Under the pieces are notes generated by a model, which had not been told where the DNA came from, searched no databases, and saw only the letters and a program-made list of their open reading frames with translations. Both the position numbers and the translations under genes were made by a program. DNA of 64,000 nucleotides from Xanthostigma xanthostigma. Taxonomy: Eukaryota > Arthropoda > Insecta > Raphidioptera > Raphidiidae. The DNA is taken from positions 61,899,901 to 61,963,900 of the forward strand of contig OY754465.1 in NCBI GenBank assembly GCA_963575645.1. Direction: 5' to 3'. Numbering within the stretch: the stretch's first letter is position 1; every line of letters begins with the position of its first letter. Of the stretch, positions 45,130 through 57,242 are shown in pieces.

Positions 45130-45904
45130 CTCAAGGCAACAATACAGCTTTTATTAAAATCATCTTCTTTTATTATGCATGTATTTCATTTACTAAAAAG
45201 TTGTATTCACTTATTCTACGCCAATTTTTTGGCAATTTAATGAATAAATATTTATCTATCTCATCTATCTTCCTTCCACAACTGAAACATATTTGAAGCT
45301 TCTCGATCAAAACATCAATACTTTTTATTCTTTCATTTGTGCGGAAAACACGTAGGTATACCTTTTACGCATGAGCAATTTAATGTGTCAACAAATTTTT
45401 CATTTAATTAATTCCCTTTCAACCCCTTCAATGTCAGATATTTTTCAGTTAGCCAAAGAAGATTTTTAATGTGAACTCTCGTTACCTTTGATGTTATACA
45501 GTTAATAAAAAAAACACATATTTTTTAATTTCAGATTCCTCCAGATAATTATATACTGCCGTAAAAATTATAAAATATGCTTTTAAAAAAACCTATACTT
45601 TGAAGGTACGTACTCCTACCATCATTATCTGTAAATTGTAATATGAAAATTTGAAAAAGGCTTGTTTCTGCAATCGCGGATTTGCCGCCGACATATTTCG
45701 GACTGACATGCGCTAAACAAAAATAAATATACCGTATTTCGGTAAATATCCATTACAGGGGGGATTGGCAACACAACAATTTCACAATTTTTATTTGAAC
45801 TCATACGCTAAATATAAAACTAGTTTCAAACTTGTCTGCTAAAACAGCTGACGCGGAGAATAAAGACGGACAAATGCGAGTAGAACTCGAATACATGCGG
45901 TCTA
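45130..45904. other. Unassigned stretch
   Basis: No gene supported. Confidence 0.4.
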
Positions 45905-46280
45905 ACGAAAGAGGAGAACATTTTACATAGATTTCGTATAACAGAATTTGCCTAAACAGTTTTTTTATACAAATTTATATAGAAAAATAGCTGTATAAAT
46001 GCAACATGAAAACGGCTGCATTTCTAATGTTTAATTCAATTTTTTGACATTAGTATTTTGTGAAATGCAACGCCTTCTAAGTTAAGTATTGGAATAACTA
46101 ATTATTATTAGAAAATAATACTTTGACAGTTGCAAACGTCACTTTTGACATTTCTTATCATTCCGATACCAAGGATAAGCGGATTGAAACCAAATTTTGG
46201 GAGGTTTAGGTTATGTATTACGGAATACGTTATCACGTAAAACTATCGTCCGTAAACCGACTTTACAGACAACCAATTTT
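45905..46280. repeat. Repeat block X, inverted and internally deleted
   Basis: Reverse of 26160-26790. The break is at GGGAGG followed by TTTAGGTTATG, where about 200 bases of the other copy are missing. Confidence 0.75.
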
Positions 46281-46586
46281 TTTTTCGTACGTTCGGTAAC
46301 GCGACGTCCATTAGGCATTATTTCGCGACATACAGGCCGTCGCGACGCACACTTTGGCAGTCGCTGTTTCAGTCTATTATTTACAAGACGTATTTACAAC
46401 GTAATGCGATACATCAACACTTATTTATTCGGTGATTACTTAGCACGCTGTAAACGACGCATGAAAAACACCTATACAGTTCCGAAGCGACGCTCTGCTG
46501 TTAAAAAGAAAATTTACAGCCATAAATTAAGGCAGATCTTATCACACGCACACGTACACACAAATACACGCGCGTTCCAGTTTTAA
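46197..46586 (+). other. Unidentified 129-codon open frame
   Basis: The first 25 codons lie in repeat block X. The rest is arginine- and lysine-rich with no motif, predicted membrane segment or splice support that I can see. It may be an open stretch of a local CpG-rich sequence rather than a gene. Confidence 0.15.
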
Positions 46587-46639
46587 ATTGCTAATCTTTT
46601 TATGCGTCGTAAAACGTTTAAGTATAAACACTTATGTAA

Positions 46640-46720
46640 TATACACTGGCGCTGTGGGCCCGGAGCGTCGCGGCGGCGGTGGCGACGAACGCACGACGAC
46701 CGGTCCGGGCAGCCACTTTA
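46640..46720. other. GC-rich patch
   Basis: CGGCGGCGGTGGCGACGAAC and similar. No terminal repeats and no frame recognised. A GT microsatellite follows at 46833-46858. Confidence 0.4.
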
Positions 46721-46858
46721 CCCTAAACATTATACAATATTGCAAAATAAATTTAACGTCCGCCCCTTGATAATAAAAGCGCTTATACGGCTTATACGGT
46801 GTGTTCCAAATTTACAGAATTTGAGGTAAAAAAAAGTGTGTGTGTGTGTGTGTTTGTG

Positions 46859-47159
46859 TCAGCTCCGTCGCATGACTGGAGTTTACTCTTTAGATACGCC
46901 GTGTAATGTATTCCATCTCAGTCTTTCGCATGTTAAATCCTAGATATATATTTGTTGTCTCTTTTGAAGCGGACGAGCGTGACGCCACACTTGAAGTGGT
47001 GGAGCGTAACGCCTCACTAATGGATTTTACTACTCATAAAATTGTCGTACCGGACCTTTTAACTCAAAATCGTTTCTTAAGGAGTAATCTCCAATTTATT
47101 ATAGATATGTTTCAAGCAACCAGCAAACGGACCCGAAACCGTCACCGTCAAGCGCAGGT
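46859..47159. other. Unassigned stretch
   Basis: A 111-codon frame (46906-47241, plus strand) runs from here into block Y. Its last third is translated repeat and the first part has no motif. Confidence 0.3.
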
Positions 47160-47327
47160 AGTATCCCGTTGGAATTTTTGGAAAAAATTAATTCTAACCG
47201 ATTTTATAACGATTTCTTTAGCGACACCAATTTTAGACTAACGTATAAAACCATATAACTTTTCCAATATTCAATCGTTATAAAATCGGTTAAAATTAAT
47301 TTTTTCCAAAAATTCCAACGGGATACT
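47160..47327. repeat. Inverted repeat with 55-bp arms
   Basis: AGTATCCCGTTGGAATTTTT at the left and its inverse ending 47327, with few differences. It duplicates the edge of block Y in opposite orientation. Confidence 0.85.
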
Positions 47328-47870
47328 AAAGTTGAATGGATTTGTGATTTTACTGGCTTGGTCCGACCAGCGAAACCCATTTGTGAAAAAAATGGCGCAA
47401 TTTGCAATTAAGGAAACAAAAAAAAGTGATCGTTAATTACTCGAGAAGTAATTGACCGATGACGCTAAAATTTTATTCATGCATGTTTGGGTCAACATAG
47501 ACATCATTTTTGAGAATTTTCAGCCATCTACCTATGTGCGGTCTTTTTTTAGTAAAAAAATAGTGAAAAAAACGTGTTTTTTTTACTTTCGGGGCTATTT
47601 GCAAGTTAACAATTGCACTTAGCGACCTCTGTCAGTGCTCATTTTTTAGGAAATTTCATAAGGAATAACTTTCTCAATGCATATGCTATACTAAAAGTCA
47701 AGAGGAACGGAGATATTAACGGAAATAGAGAAAAAAACACTATTTTCGTCACTAATTGTTAATTATAAAATCAAGCATACCAACAATTTGTAAGCAAATT
47801 TAGGGGGTTGAGCTACACCCTAAAACGAAGCGATTCCAACAATAATCTCGCCTGTGCCCGAATAATACAT
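47215..47870. repeat. Repeat block Y, inverted copy
   Basis: Reverse of 27235-27860, from the AGTATCCCGTTGG edge to GCCTGTGCCCGAA. Confidence 0.8.
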
Positions 47871-48329
47871 CTTTTTAATGTTTTTACCTCCTCACCGTCT
47901 CGCCTATATGTCCTATTAAGTCCTGTACAGGGAAAGCCTACATGTAAAGGCACATTCCGTATGGGGATCAGGCAAGACCGCCGTGTATCTCACACACACG
48001 CGCGCATCTCCGACATTACACAATGCATGTATAGTACGCAGAGTCAAAGGACAGATGACATTATACAATTACTTAGCATAAAGCGATCATGACGCGCTGC
48101 AGCGACAGTCGAGTTTATGGCGAGAGCCCGTGTAATGTGTGTTAGTTATGTCATGTATAATGTTATGTCATCAGTTCACGACGCTCGCCACCACCCACGC
48201 ACTACGCATCCCGCATCTCGGGGGCGCAGACCCCGTCCGTAACATATAACACGCGTCCCACCTTAATGCATATATGCAAACCGGGTCGCTTCTGAACAAG
48301 GTGTGCTCAGCTACGACTTATATAAACAC
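47871..48329. other. Unassigned stretch
   Basis: No gene supported. Confidence 0.4.
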
Positions 48330-48514
48330 TAGGGGAGGACGGGGTCAATTGTAACATGGGTAAATTGTTTTAGTGACATCTACCAAGAAAATGATTCTAC
48401 TGCATTGATGTACATCAATGCAGTAAGTATCATGTTCTCATTTTGTTGGTAGATGTCACTAAAATAGTCACTGTTACAATTGCCCTGTGTTACAATTGAC
48501 CCCGTCCTCCCCTA
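48330..48514. mobile_element. Short foldback MITE (185 bp)
   Basis: Ends TAGGGGAGGACGGGGTCAAT and its inverse; the arms hold TGTTACAATTG and TAGATGTCACTAAAA. CAC flanks both sides, so TA or a 3-bp duplication is possible. Confidence 0.85.
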
Positions 48515-48689
48515 CACTGAAGTCCCAGTATAATTCGGCCCTCTCCAGAAATTTTTTTTTTATTTTTTGGCCAAAAATTTTGTTTTTATTTTTTTATGAT
48601 TTGCCACTAAAAATACTTAAATTTTCACCGTTCTACCACCAACCCCTATTTTAGTATATTAGTATTTTTACTTTCATCCACCAGATGCG

Positions 48690-48965
48690 CAATAGGGTTG
48701 CAAGATGGGAATATAACGGTAAATTTTTATGCATTAAACCCAGTGAAAACAGAAAGTGCGATTGTTATAATGTGGTCGATAACTTACTCATCCGATTTCA
48801 AAATTTTTTTCACCAATATTTAGAATGGACCTTCAGAATTGATACAGGCTATATATTATCGCGTTTAAATAAAAGCGCTTTTCGTGGAGACCAATTTTGC
48901 AACGCAAGTCGACGAAAAAACGACGACAAGCTACAAATTCGGGCGAAGCCGAACCGGGCCGCTAG
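48690..48965 (+). mobile_element. Helitron 3' part, empty-site copy
   Basis: It ends GAACCGGGCCGCTAG followed by T. The same family as 12360-13124, but the site of the solo LTR reads straight through (GCGATAATATATAGCC on the minus strand). A 96-codon frame inside is not a gene. Confidence 0.75.
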
Positions 48966-49504
48966 TAATAAATAATAATGTATTGGACAAATTCTGATAT
49001 GCTGACGTCAGTTGATGTTTTTTACATTACGCACCTTGTCCGTTTGACTCTATGGTGGAAAGGACGAAACGGATGAAGGCTCACAGAAGCATTTGTGTGC
49101 AATACTGTAATCATCTAACCCCACATAATACGACATTAAACGGATAGCCCATGCCACGCTCTCGTAAAAAATAACTGTATGAAACGAGATGTGGGAAAAT
49201 CATTACTGAACGTGTGAATACTCGGTTTTTTTTTACTTTCTGATATAATGCGAATGCGAGGACGAAATGGATACTGCGCGATAAAAAAAGTACAATTTAT
49301 TATTTCAGCATTAAAAACATCTCGCCTGAAACATGTCAAAATTTCAAATTAAAACAAATTCTCAACATGAATATACTTTATGTTCCATTCCAACAATGTT
49401 ATCAAAGTTATATTTTGGCGCGCTAAGGTCGATTGAAAATGTAACGCACGTGTCCCAACTCCCAATGCACGTATAAAACAGGATAATTTGTGACTTTTAA
49501 TAGA
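48966..49504. other. Unassigned stretch
   Basis: No gene supported. Confidence 0.4.
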
Positions 49505-49610
49505 CATTTTTAAGGTCCTGAAGAAGACAATAATTGCTTGCCGAAACGTTGACTATTAAATGAAGTTCTATTAAATAAAAACTGTTTTAAAATTTAGCCT
49601 TGTATCCCGT
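49505..49610 (+). mobile_element. Penelope-like 3' tail with CTGAAGAAG...CGAAACGT motif
   Basis: CTGAAGAAGACAATAATTGC followed by TTGCCGAAACGTTG has the same layout as the motif in the elements at 10961 and 21548, with a different stem. No coding part is attached. Confidence 0.5.
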
Positions 49611-49683
49611 TAATTTCATCATCATACCATAATACAAAGGTGTCTTATTTTATTTTATAAAACAGGATGTAGAACGTTAAGCT

Positions 49684-49757
49684 AAGTTGGCGACGAGGTA
49701 GAATACTTGCTTCGTAACGTAAATGTGCTAGGTTCGATCTCAGCTGCCGCTCCCATA
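49684..49757 (+). pseudogene. tRNA-like SINE head
   Basis: Box A-like TTGGCGACGAGGTAGAA and box B GGTTCGATCTC at the right spacing. The stems do not pair fully. Confidence 0.45.
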
Positions 49758-49792
49758 ATTATCAACTTTTTTTACAATTGGATCAGTTTTAC

Positions 49793-49917
49793 TTCAGACA
49801 CGTTTTGTTCTGTGTTTATATTTAAATTGTCACTGCTCGGAGCGCGCGCACCAGATCTATCCACAAAATAAGCTTGAAAAGACGTTTCGTGTGAAGCGAG
49901 CACAGAAAAGCAATTAA
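49793..49917 (-). mobile_element. Harbinger-like MITE fragment (fifth copy)
   Basis: ACACGTTTTGTTCTGTGTTT through GCGCACCAGATCTATCCACA matches 31166-31283 of copy 3 in the same direction. Both ends are missing. Confidence 0.75.
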
Positions 49918-49918
49918 T

Positions 49919-50200
49919 TGTTGCCTTCACTCACCGCACATTGAGTAGATAGACGGACCCGGTTTAAGAAATTTCTAATTTGCTCCCTCCTGGGCCAAAA
50001 GCTGGGTACGCCCATGTTAACGTCATAGAAAAAGACATACAGTTTTTGAAACAGAGATACTTTATTCAGATTGAATGCAAGTACATCAACCAATCCTGTC
50101 ATCGGAGAAATCAGGGAATTACATCGAAGAAAGAGACGCAGATATATTTTCGATACGCTTTGTTGCCTTCACTCGCCGCACATTGAGTAGATAGACAATG
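49919..50200. repeat. Direct repeat of 37 bp flanking about 205 bp
   Basis: TGTTGCCTTCACTC, then CCGCACATTGAGTAGATAGA, at 49919 and 50161, with one changed base. No LTR-like ends. The segment between has two short frames in opposite directions, neither recognised. Confidence 0.6.
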
Positions 50201-51655
50201 ATTCATATAGTAAATTAGTAAATATATGATTTGCACCTACGCGCAAACTGCAAACCGTACATCGATCTATCGGACCGACATACGCCCATCCGACGGTATA
50301 TTTCTGTACTCGCGTATTTTAAAGGTAGGTAATTAGAACGCGTGCCACAATCCATAAAAAAACTGCCTTTGAAGTTTCGCAATCACTACAGCTACAGTAA
50401 GATTTAATTACACATATTTAAAAATAAACAAACAAACCGAGACCAGTAACATAATTTTCGTCATTATTTTTAAATACAATTTAGTCCTAAAAATATATTT
50501 TTTACCACATTATTTATTCCAGGACCGCTGCCTAGAACACCGCTTCTGGCAGATATTGTATGATATACTACAGTATAAAGAAGTAAGAGTACCTCGTGTC
50601 TAAGACCACACGGTAGAAGTGAAACTTCTCGATTATTTTACATACTCAACCATAGATGGCAATGTAAGCCAAGCGCGTTGTGCAGCACGTAAAAAAATAT
50701 ACGTGTATTGTTCCGATTATAAAAGCAGTATTAATCTTGGAGATCAAACAGTCCTAGAAAATACTATACCACCATTTTCTATTCGACTCGACAATCGAGT
50801 ACTATTTTGAGGTTATATTTCTTTTGGCGCGTATTATGAAAAAATGACGAGTGAAATTTTACGACCAAAATTAACAGGATAAAGTTGCTCGCAGAAAAAA
50901 GGTTACCAGCAGAATAGAGATGATGAACCATTGACTTTAGACTAGTGGACATTGTAGTTATTTTTCAATTCACTCACTGAGGAGGATAGAGGATGGTAGA
51001 GACCATGCTCGCATGCGCGTCCAATATCTGTATTTATGCTAATATCACTCGGGATTTTTTATTATTTTTTTTCAATAAATTAAAAATTAGTTTCTTATCA
51101 CGTCAAAGAAGTATAACTTCTATCGCGTGTACTTTTCTTTACTCGCCCGGTACTCGCCCACCCCTAAAAAACCATAAAACAGTCTCGGAGTTTTACACCC
51201 ACATAATACGTTCTCACATGTGCACATAATATAATAATATTGTTACGGAAACCTATTTTTATTTTACAAGTATACATCGAGGCCACCAAATTATTGAGAT
51301 CTGGAGCAGGCCAGGTGCGTTCACATAGAATTATTTATGTGCCAAATAAATAAAACAAACGGGTCTTTGTAGTGGTACACCTGATGGCCTGAAATATGAT
51401 TCTTCTGTATACAAGCCGTCGAAAATGTGCCAGCACAATATTCCGAACTGTAACTAAATCTGAAGGCAACGGCGTAGATATTTTTTTTCTGGACGGAGGG
51501 AGGGGGGTTAAAGCAAAAAATCAATATTTTTAAGTTTAATTAATATCGCATAAGAACACTCTTTTAAACTTTCACTTAATTAATAGCAATGGGCGAATGA
51601 AAGAATTTTAAGACATTAGGATCAGGTAGGCAAATTTTAAGCAGAGGAGTTTGAC
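50201..51655. other. Unassigned stretch
   Basis: No gene supported. GGCGTAGATATTTTTTTTCT near 51472 relates to the words at 19600-19855. Confidence 0.4.
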
Positions 51656-51890
51656 AGGTAATCGGCCATGGCCTTGAATAAGGAATTCTCTCGATAATTA
51701 TCTGGAATTATTGAGGGAAACCATGGAAAACGTCAACAAGATGGCCGGTACAGGAATTATTGCCGTTTCTGCGCGAGAGACATCAGGAAAAAGTCCCAGT
51801 CACATCTGCCTCCGCCGAGATTCGAACCCGCTACCTCCCGAATGCGAGTCTAGTGCTCTCATCCCTACGCCACCCCGCTCGGTGAGATAT
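51656..51890 (-). mobile_element. tRNA-derived SINE
   Basis: The tRNA head on the minus strand (51885-51805) has box A GTGGCGTAGGGATGAGAG and a perfect box B GGGTTCGAATC. The body beyond holds the inverse of GGAAACCATGGAAAACGTCA then ACAAGATGGCCGG, as in a widespread insect SINE type. A 106-codon plus-strand frame across it is not a gene. Confidence 0.75.
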
Positions 51891-52524
51891 CGAAAATGTA
51901 AAAAAAAAGAAATGTTGCCATTTGAAAAAAAAAATCATATAGGTACATTTCCGGTTAAGTTTGAAGTACAAAAAAATATACCTCAGCAGTTTCCGATAGT
52001 AAAAAACCTTTTGCACATACCGCTAAACTAGCGGTATGTGCTTTATTATCGCTTTGTGCGTCAGAGCTGACTTTCGTTCATATAAGAAGTTATATCTAAG
52101 TTAATTTCACACGAAATCCATTCAAATTGAAGCTTTTTGAAAAGAGGAGATTCTGATCTATAAAACAGAACCATTTTTAAATCAATTCGAGTTCATAAAT
52201 ACTATTAAAATTGTAATTGAAAATTACAAACAGCGTATGTACGTCACGACTCTACAGATCGCAATTTTGGTCGGATAGCCTTGGGTTATATTTTATTCAC
52301 TTTGTTTAGTATCAGACCAGAACCCTATTTAAATTCACATAAATGTGTTCAGTAGTTTAATTTTTATAAACAGTTTTATTTTATTATTTTTGACAGCTAA
52401 TAGTTAAAATAAAAAACCTTAAAAAAACAAAAAATACCTATTACTGTTATTGTAAAATATGTAGTGTATTACGTTACGTAGAATACCTGCTACACTGCTA
52501 TACCACAATAACAACGCAAGCTAC
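51891..52524. other. Unassigned stretch
   Basis: No gene seen. Confidence 0.4.
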
Positions 52525-52596
52525 GATATCGGAATGGCCGAGCGGTTAAAAGTGTTGGTCCACAGCAAGGTGCTGGGTTCGATTCCCGCTGACACA
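52525..52596 (+). pseudogene. tRNA-Leu/Ser-like sequence
   Basis: Good box A (TGGCCGAGCGGTTAAAAG) and box B (GGGTTCGATTCCC). The anticodon arm lacks a clean 5-bp stem and there is no proper variable arm. A T-rich tail follows. A tRNA pseudogene or SINE head is more likely than a working gene. Confidence 0.5.
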
Positions 52597-53142
52597 AATA
52601 ATATTTTTTTTTCTATTCCATTTTGTTTTTAATTTTTTTTCTATTTTTTAATTGGTTTTTTTAAATCTATTTTCTCAATTTTTCATTACCTATAATATGT
52701 ACCTACAGTGGAAAACTTGCGGGATGTGCACTTTTGGTTTTGCCAACTATTATTCACTGTTACCACTTTCGGTGAGCGCATTGTATACCTATAAAAATTA
52801 TAATAGATCATCTTCGATTAAATAACTTAAGAATATAATAAATAACAAATGCATGTAGCGTTCGTTTTAATTAAAAAAGAACACGATCATTAACGAGCTC
52901 TAGTTTATGCATACATTATTAAAACTTCCACGCATGAAGTCACACGACACCGGAAGTCGGTTAGCAATTAATTATATATCTTTATTATATGAAGTTACGA
53001 ACAATTATGTGTGTACAAAATATGTATGATTACTTTATTACACTGTACAGATGACACGAAATTTTACTGTCAATCGAATTCAGGAAGGTAACATCTAACA
53101 CTTGACTAATAACGAAATGTTTCCGTTCAAATTATTTAAAAC
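52597..53142. other. Unassigned stretch
   Basis: No gene seen. Confidence 0.4.
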
Positions 53143-53185
53143 TAACCGACGAACCCGGCTTCACTCGGGCCAAGTTCTGTGTGTC
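53143..53185 (-). mobile_element. Decayed Helitron 3' end
   Basis: CCCGAGTGAAGCCGGGTTCG on the minus strand forms the terminal hairpin. The end CTAG has changed to TTAG. Confidence 0.45.
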
Positions 53186-53682
53186 AGAAATAGCTATACA
53201 TGTGTCGGTCCTGCGAGTAGGGTATTCCCGCCTTTTTAATGGTCTTTCAGACATCGTCTGGGGATCAAGAATAGTAATTTTTGAAAAGTTTTAATCAAGT
53301 CCAACGTACCCAATCGTCATCTATATTCTATACGAATCATTTTAATACCGATAAAGCAGTGTTCGACAGTAAACTGTTTTATTGAAAGAGATGGACAAAC
53401 TGTCATGGCGTGTATCGAATATATTAGTCAGAGTGCCCGTCGGCAAACATTTTACTGACAAATACTCTCCCCAAACTTCGTATATGGCTTCATTAGGTCT
53501 AGTCTGACACCTATTTCCTTTATGACTTTTCTTCATTTTGGGGCGTTTTACCCCTAAAGTTTCCGAAAGATGTCGTTTTGACGACGTGTAAAAATTTATA
53601 GATACTGTTTGTTTTTCTAATTGGATAGCTTAAAATCTTCAACCAAAACGCTAAAATAATGTTCTTTGACAAATAACATGAA
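53186..53682. other. Unassigned stretch with two minus-strand frames
   Basis: Frames at 53342-53536 and 53520-53702 overlap in different phases and might be a decayed coding segment, but I recognise no family. Confidence 0.25.
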
Positions 53683-53746
53683 CCATTTAAAATGTCTGAC
53701 ACCTCGAATATGTCGACATATTCGAGGTGTCAGACATTTTAAATGG
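53683..53746. repeat. Perfect 64-bp palindrome
   Basis: The two 32-bp halves are exact inverses round the centre GTCGAC with no loop. The first bases are CCATTTAAAATGTCTGACAC. No target duplication seen. Confidence 0.9.
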
Positions 53747-54485
53747 ATCGAGCTATGGAAATCTTTAATGAAATACAAAAAATCGTTTCTCATAAAATGC
53801 GTACTAATCTCCCTTGGGCGCTCGGTCAATGTTGCATTTTATGTGGAACGATTTTCTGTAACACATTATTGATTTTCATAGCTATATAATTTAAAAGATA
53901 TAAGTTTTAATATTAATATAGACGACACAACCATGCTTCTGATTAGGCCAGTAAAATGACGAACGGTTCCACTAATTCGACAATAAGAAGAACTTTTTCA
54001 TCGTTACAATATTGAATTTTGACAAGATACAAGCAAAAACTGATGAAATACAGTTTTTTAATCCTTTTTTGACGAACGTGCAATTTTGACAGACTATGGT
54101 ATCATACTTATATAAAGGTTTCCTCAAATTTGCATCCTTTTGCGATTTTGTGGAAATATTTCGGACAAAATTATTCTTCATTTTACTATGGCCTATGCTG
54201 AGAAAACGCCGCAAAAGTTGTCAATTTCATTTTTAAATAAAAAATTTAAGTAAAACTTACCGACTAAATTATATGGGCTTTTGTAGTTATAAATAGGGAT
54301 TTACCTGAAAAAAAAAGAAAAAAACATAAGTTAATAAGTAATTTTAAGTGATAAATCTATAGGTAGTACTATTATAAAAAAAAGTCTTGATAGATAGTCT
54401 GTCTATAACAGTTCATATCGAAACTCCTGAACCAAATTTAATGTGCCTTTTACCATATTTTTTTGAGGACATTTTCGATCTATAA
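53747..54485. other. Unassigned stretch
   Basis: No gene supported. Confidence 0.4.
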
Positions 54486-54525
54486 TAATTATCCGGCCCG
54501 GCTTCGCCCGGGCGAAGCTGGACAT
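54486..54525 (-). mobile_element. Helitron-like terminal hairpin fragment
   Basis: CGGCCCGGCTTCGCCCGGGC resembles the 3' hairpin of insect Helitrons in reverse; the CTAG end is lost. Confidence 0.4.
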
Positions 54526-55520
54526 GCCATCACGCACTACACTAAATACACAAACAACATGAGTGCGGGTAACCTTTACGCACGGTTGAAGTAAAACTTC
54601 TTCAATATTAATATTTATTATTATTATTTATTTATTATTTTTGATTAATACATAATTTTTTACTTATTATATTTATATATAATAAATATTGAATTTTTAT
54701 AAATCATAGTTGTTATAAAAATAATTGTGTTTTGTCGACTTCCGCTAGCGCTTTGGTCGATCACTTTGCGTCCTTAGCTATGTTTCACCTTTCGTTCAAG
54801 ATGCTTTCTACAGATGCGTTTTGATGTCGCCATCTGTGAGATATTCTCATTACTACGGTAACGGAAACTGCGTAAGACTTTACTGAACGCTATTTTCGTC
54901 CGAAAAACGATCTGAGTTACTTTCAAGTCGCGCCTATAGAAGTTTTACTTCAAAAAATCATATCAACAATAGTAACGTCATCAGACGACGGACTGTTTTA
55001 GCATTCACTGAACAATCATCATACGAATTTACTGTAGTCTTAGACATGATACAAATGTCCTTTCAAATTAATAATGCATTTTTCTGAACTTGCGACTCAT
55101 AAATATTAGAAATCGTATCTGCACTTTATTGTGAGTACACTTTCCGAATACATTATTTGCAAAATGCGACCCACGAGTACTTGTCAATGACAAATGAGAA
55201 TCCGTTGTGCTTTTTTTAGACGCGTTCTGTTTAAAAAATAAAATACAATTTACATAGGTTAGCCTGTGTGTGTGTGTGTGGGCAAATATCAACTGTATAA
55301 ACAGAACAGAGACAAATGCTTTACGAGTCAAAAACCCTATCCGACAGAAATAAAATTTCACCAATCTCAATTAACAAGTTGTCTTAGAGTAAATATTGAA
55401 ATAAAAAACTATGCGACGGTCGAGTTTTGGAACAGAATCAAGCAATCTTTTTACGCTGTAGACTGCAACGTCAATATCAAAATTACAAACGCTAGTTACT
55501 AACTCACTAGTCGTTTGCAC
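54526..55520. other. Unassigned stretch
   Basis: No gene supported; a short TG run lies at 55264-55280. Confidence 0.4.
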
Positions 55521-55664
55521 GTTACAAATTTTATTTATTTATTACTAAGCTATAGGAAAAAACTGTTGAACCGATTTAAATAATATTTACGTCAGACCAC
55601 TTTGGAGCTATGCTCTATTAAATTGAAATTATAAAAGATAAAAAACATTTTTTATATAACCTTG
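55521..55664. repeat. Left member of an inverted pair
   Basis: It matches 57119-57242 in reverse (GTTACAAATTTTATTTATTT, then AATTGAAATTATAAAAGA). Positions 55665-57118 between them hold an ATATAT microsatellite (about 56400-56447), a foldback and no gene. Confidence 0.75.
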
Positions 55665-56914
55665 TAACGATAATATTTATCCTTACAATTTAATTAATAT
55701 TTTTATGTATCTGTTTTATTTTATTTTAATTTAAAATTTTGTCAAATAGTGTACATTTATACCAATTACTAATTACGTAAGTTTATAGGTTGAATTGACA
55801 TTTATGTTACGTCTATTATAACTAAATTGATTGGCATTCTCGCTTAAAATTTTGAAAGATATTAATTTCAAAAAACTCGGGTCGCAGTGCGAAACCCTGC
55901 CGACAATATAGTGTATTTGCTTTTATAAGCAGTGTGGCTCTATTGTATGAACTTAACTTTGTTTTTGGAAAAAATAAAAAAAATTACACCTTAATACACC
56001 CCTTAGAACAACATTTGTTTACTTAATTTCAATACTACACACCAGTCACCAATTGAACATCTGTACCAAATTATATACCTACACCCTTCAGTATGTAAAT
56101 CCATATCAGTAAACTTGGGTTTTCATAAAATTTGTAAGTCCGGTCCTGTCGGGCCGATTTTATTAAAATTTTAGCAGCACATTTCAATAATTACTAAAGG
56201 GTTATATTTCAAATTTAAAACGATTCTGAGAATTTTTTCCGTATTTTTGGGCCCAAAAACATTTTTAAACCCCTAAATACCCCCCTTAAAATAGCCCGAT
56301 CGAGCCCATTTTAAATAGGCTTCTTGCGGTGATGGATTCCAACGTGTGGACCAAATTTCGTTTAAATCGATTAAGTCTGTCGAGAGTTATCGTGCTAACA
56401 CATATATATATAAATATATATATATATATACATATATATATAAACATTTCCAAAATGGTGCCAAACTTCTTAGAAAGTTATGAAACGTCGAGAAATTTTG
56501 GTCCGACCCCTAGGTCCCGCCATCCGACCGACGCCAATAGTGTAAGTGCCTTATGGCAAATACACTAAAAAGCAGAAAAATTTTAACTGGCGTCCGAAGC
56601 GGTAATATCGCAGTGCAATATTGAAGATCATCTATTAACCGTAAATTATTCAATACGATACGCAATTGTAACAAAATTGTTAAGTCGTTCGCGCTACGAG
56701 CCGGCAAGACGGAATTTTTAAAATTTAAATTTTTCACCATCGTAAACCATAAGGTCAAGTCAACCTATAAACTTACAATTATTAAAATATTATTTAAATA
56801 AAAGGTAACTTTAAACCAATTCTTCTCGTTCACAATTATTAAATATCACCTCCACTGCGCATACTCCTAACGAAATTAAAGAGAAGAAAATTTGAAGTTA
56901 CAACCTGTTTTTAA
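55665..56914. other. Unassigned stretch
   Basis: No gene supported. The TA microsatellite lies at about 56400-56447. The words before it (GGACCAAATTTCGTTTAAAT) resemble a repeat tail. Confidence 0.4.
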
Positions 56915-57118
56915 AACGAACTAAAAAGTATAAAATAATTTTTTTAACTTGTAGGATTTGAAACGAAAAACGTGGGGCGCATGCGACAGTTATATAAGAA
57001 CTGTAGAGAGTAACTATCAATGACAAAATCTATGAGATAAAACGAATAATGCGCCTCACGTTATTCGTTTCAAATGCTACAAGTTATAAAAATTATTTTA
57101 TACTTTTTAGTTCGTTTT
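56915..57118. mobile_element. Foldback element with ACTAAAAAGTA core, copy 3
   Basis: ACGAACTAAAAAGTATAAAA and its inverse form the arms; AACGTGGGGCGC and GCGCCTCACGTT sit near the loop. Related to 9716 and 60190 by the core and the CGTGGGGCGC word. Confidence 0.75.
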
Positions 57119-57242
57119 AAAAACAGGTTATATAAAAAATGTTTTTTATCTCTTTTATAATTTCAATTTAATTGGGCATAGCTTCAAAATGGTCTCATGT
57201 AAATATTATTTAAGTAATAAATAAAATAAATAAAATTTGTAA
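57119..57242. repeat. Right member of an inverted pair
   Basis: Inverse of 55521-55664 with several changes. Confidence 0.75.

Noticed and set aside
46906..47241. A 111-codon frame
   Set aside because: The last third is translated repeat block Y and the first part shows no family features.
48685..48975. A 96-codon frame
   Set aside because: It covers a Helitron 3' part that is non-coding in the other copy.
52525..52596. Functional tRNA gene
   Set aside because: Good promoter boxes, but no clean anticodon stem.
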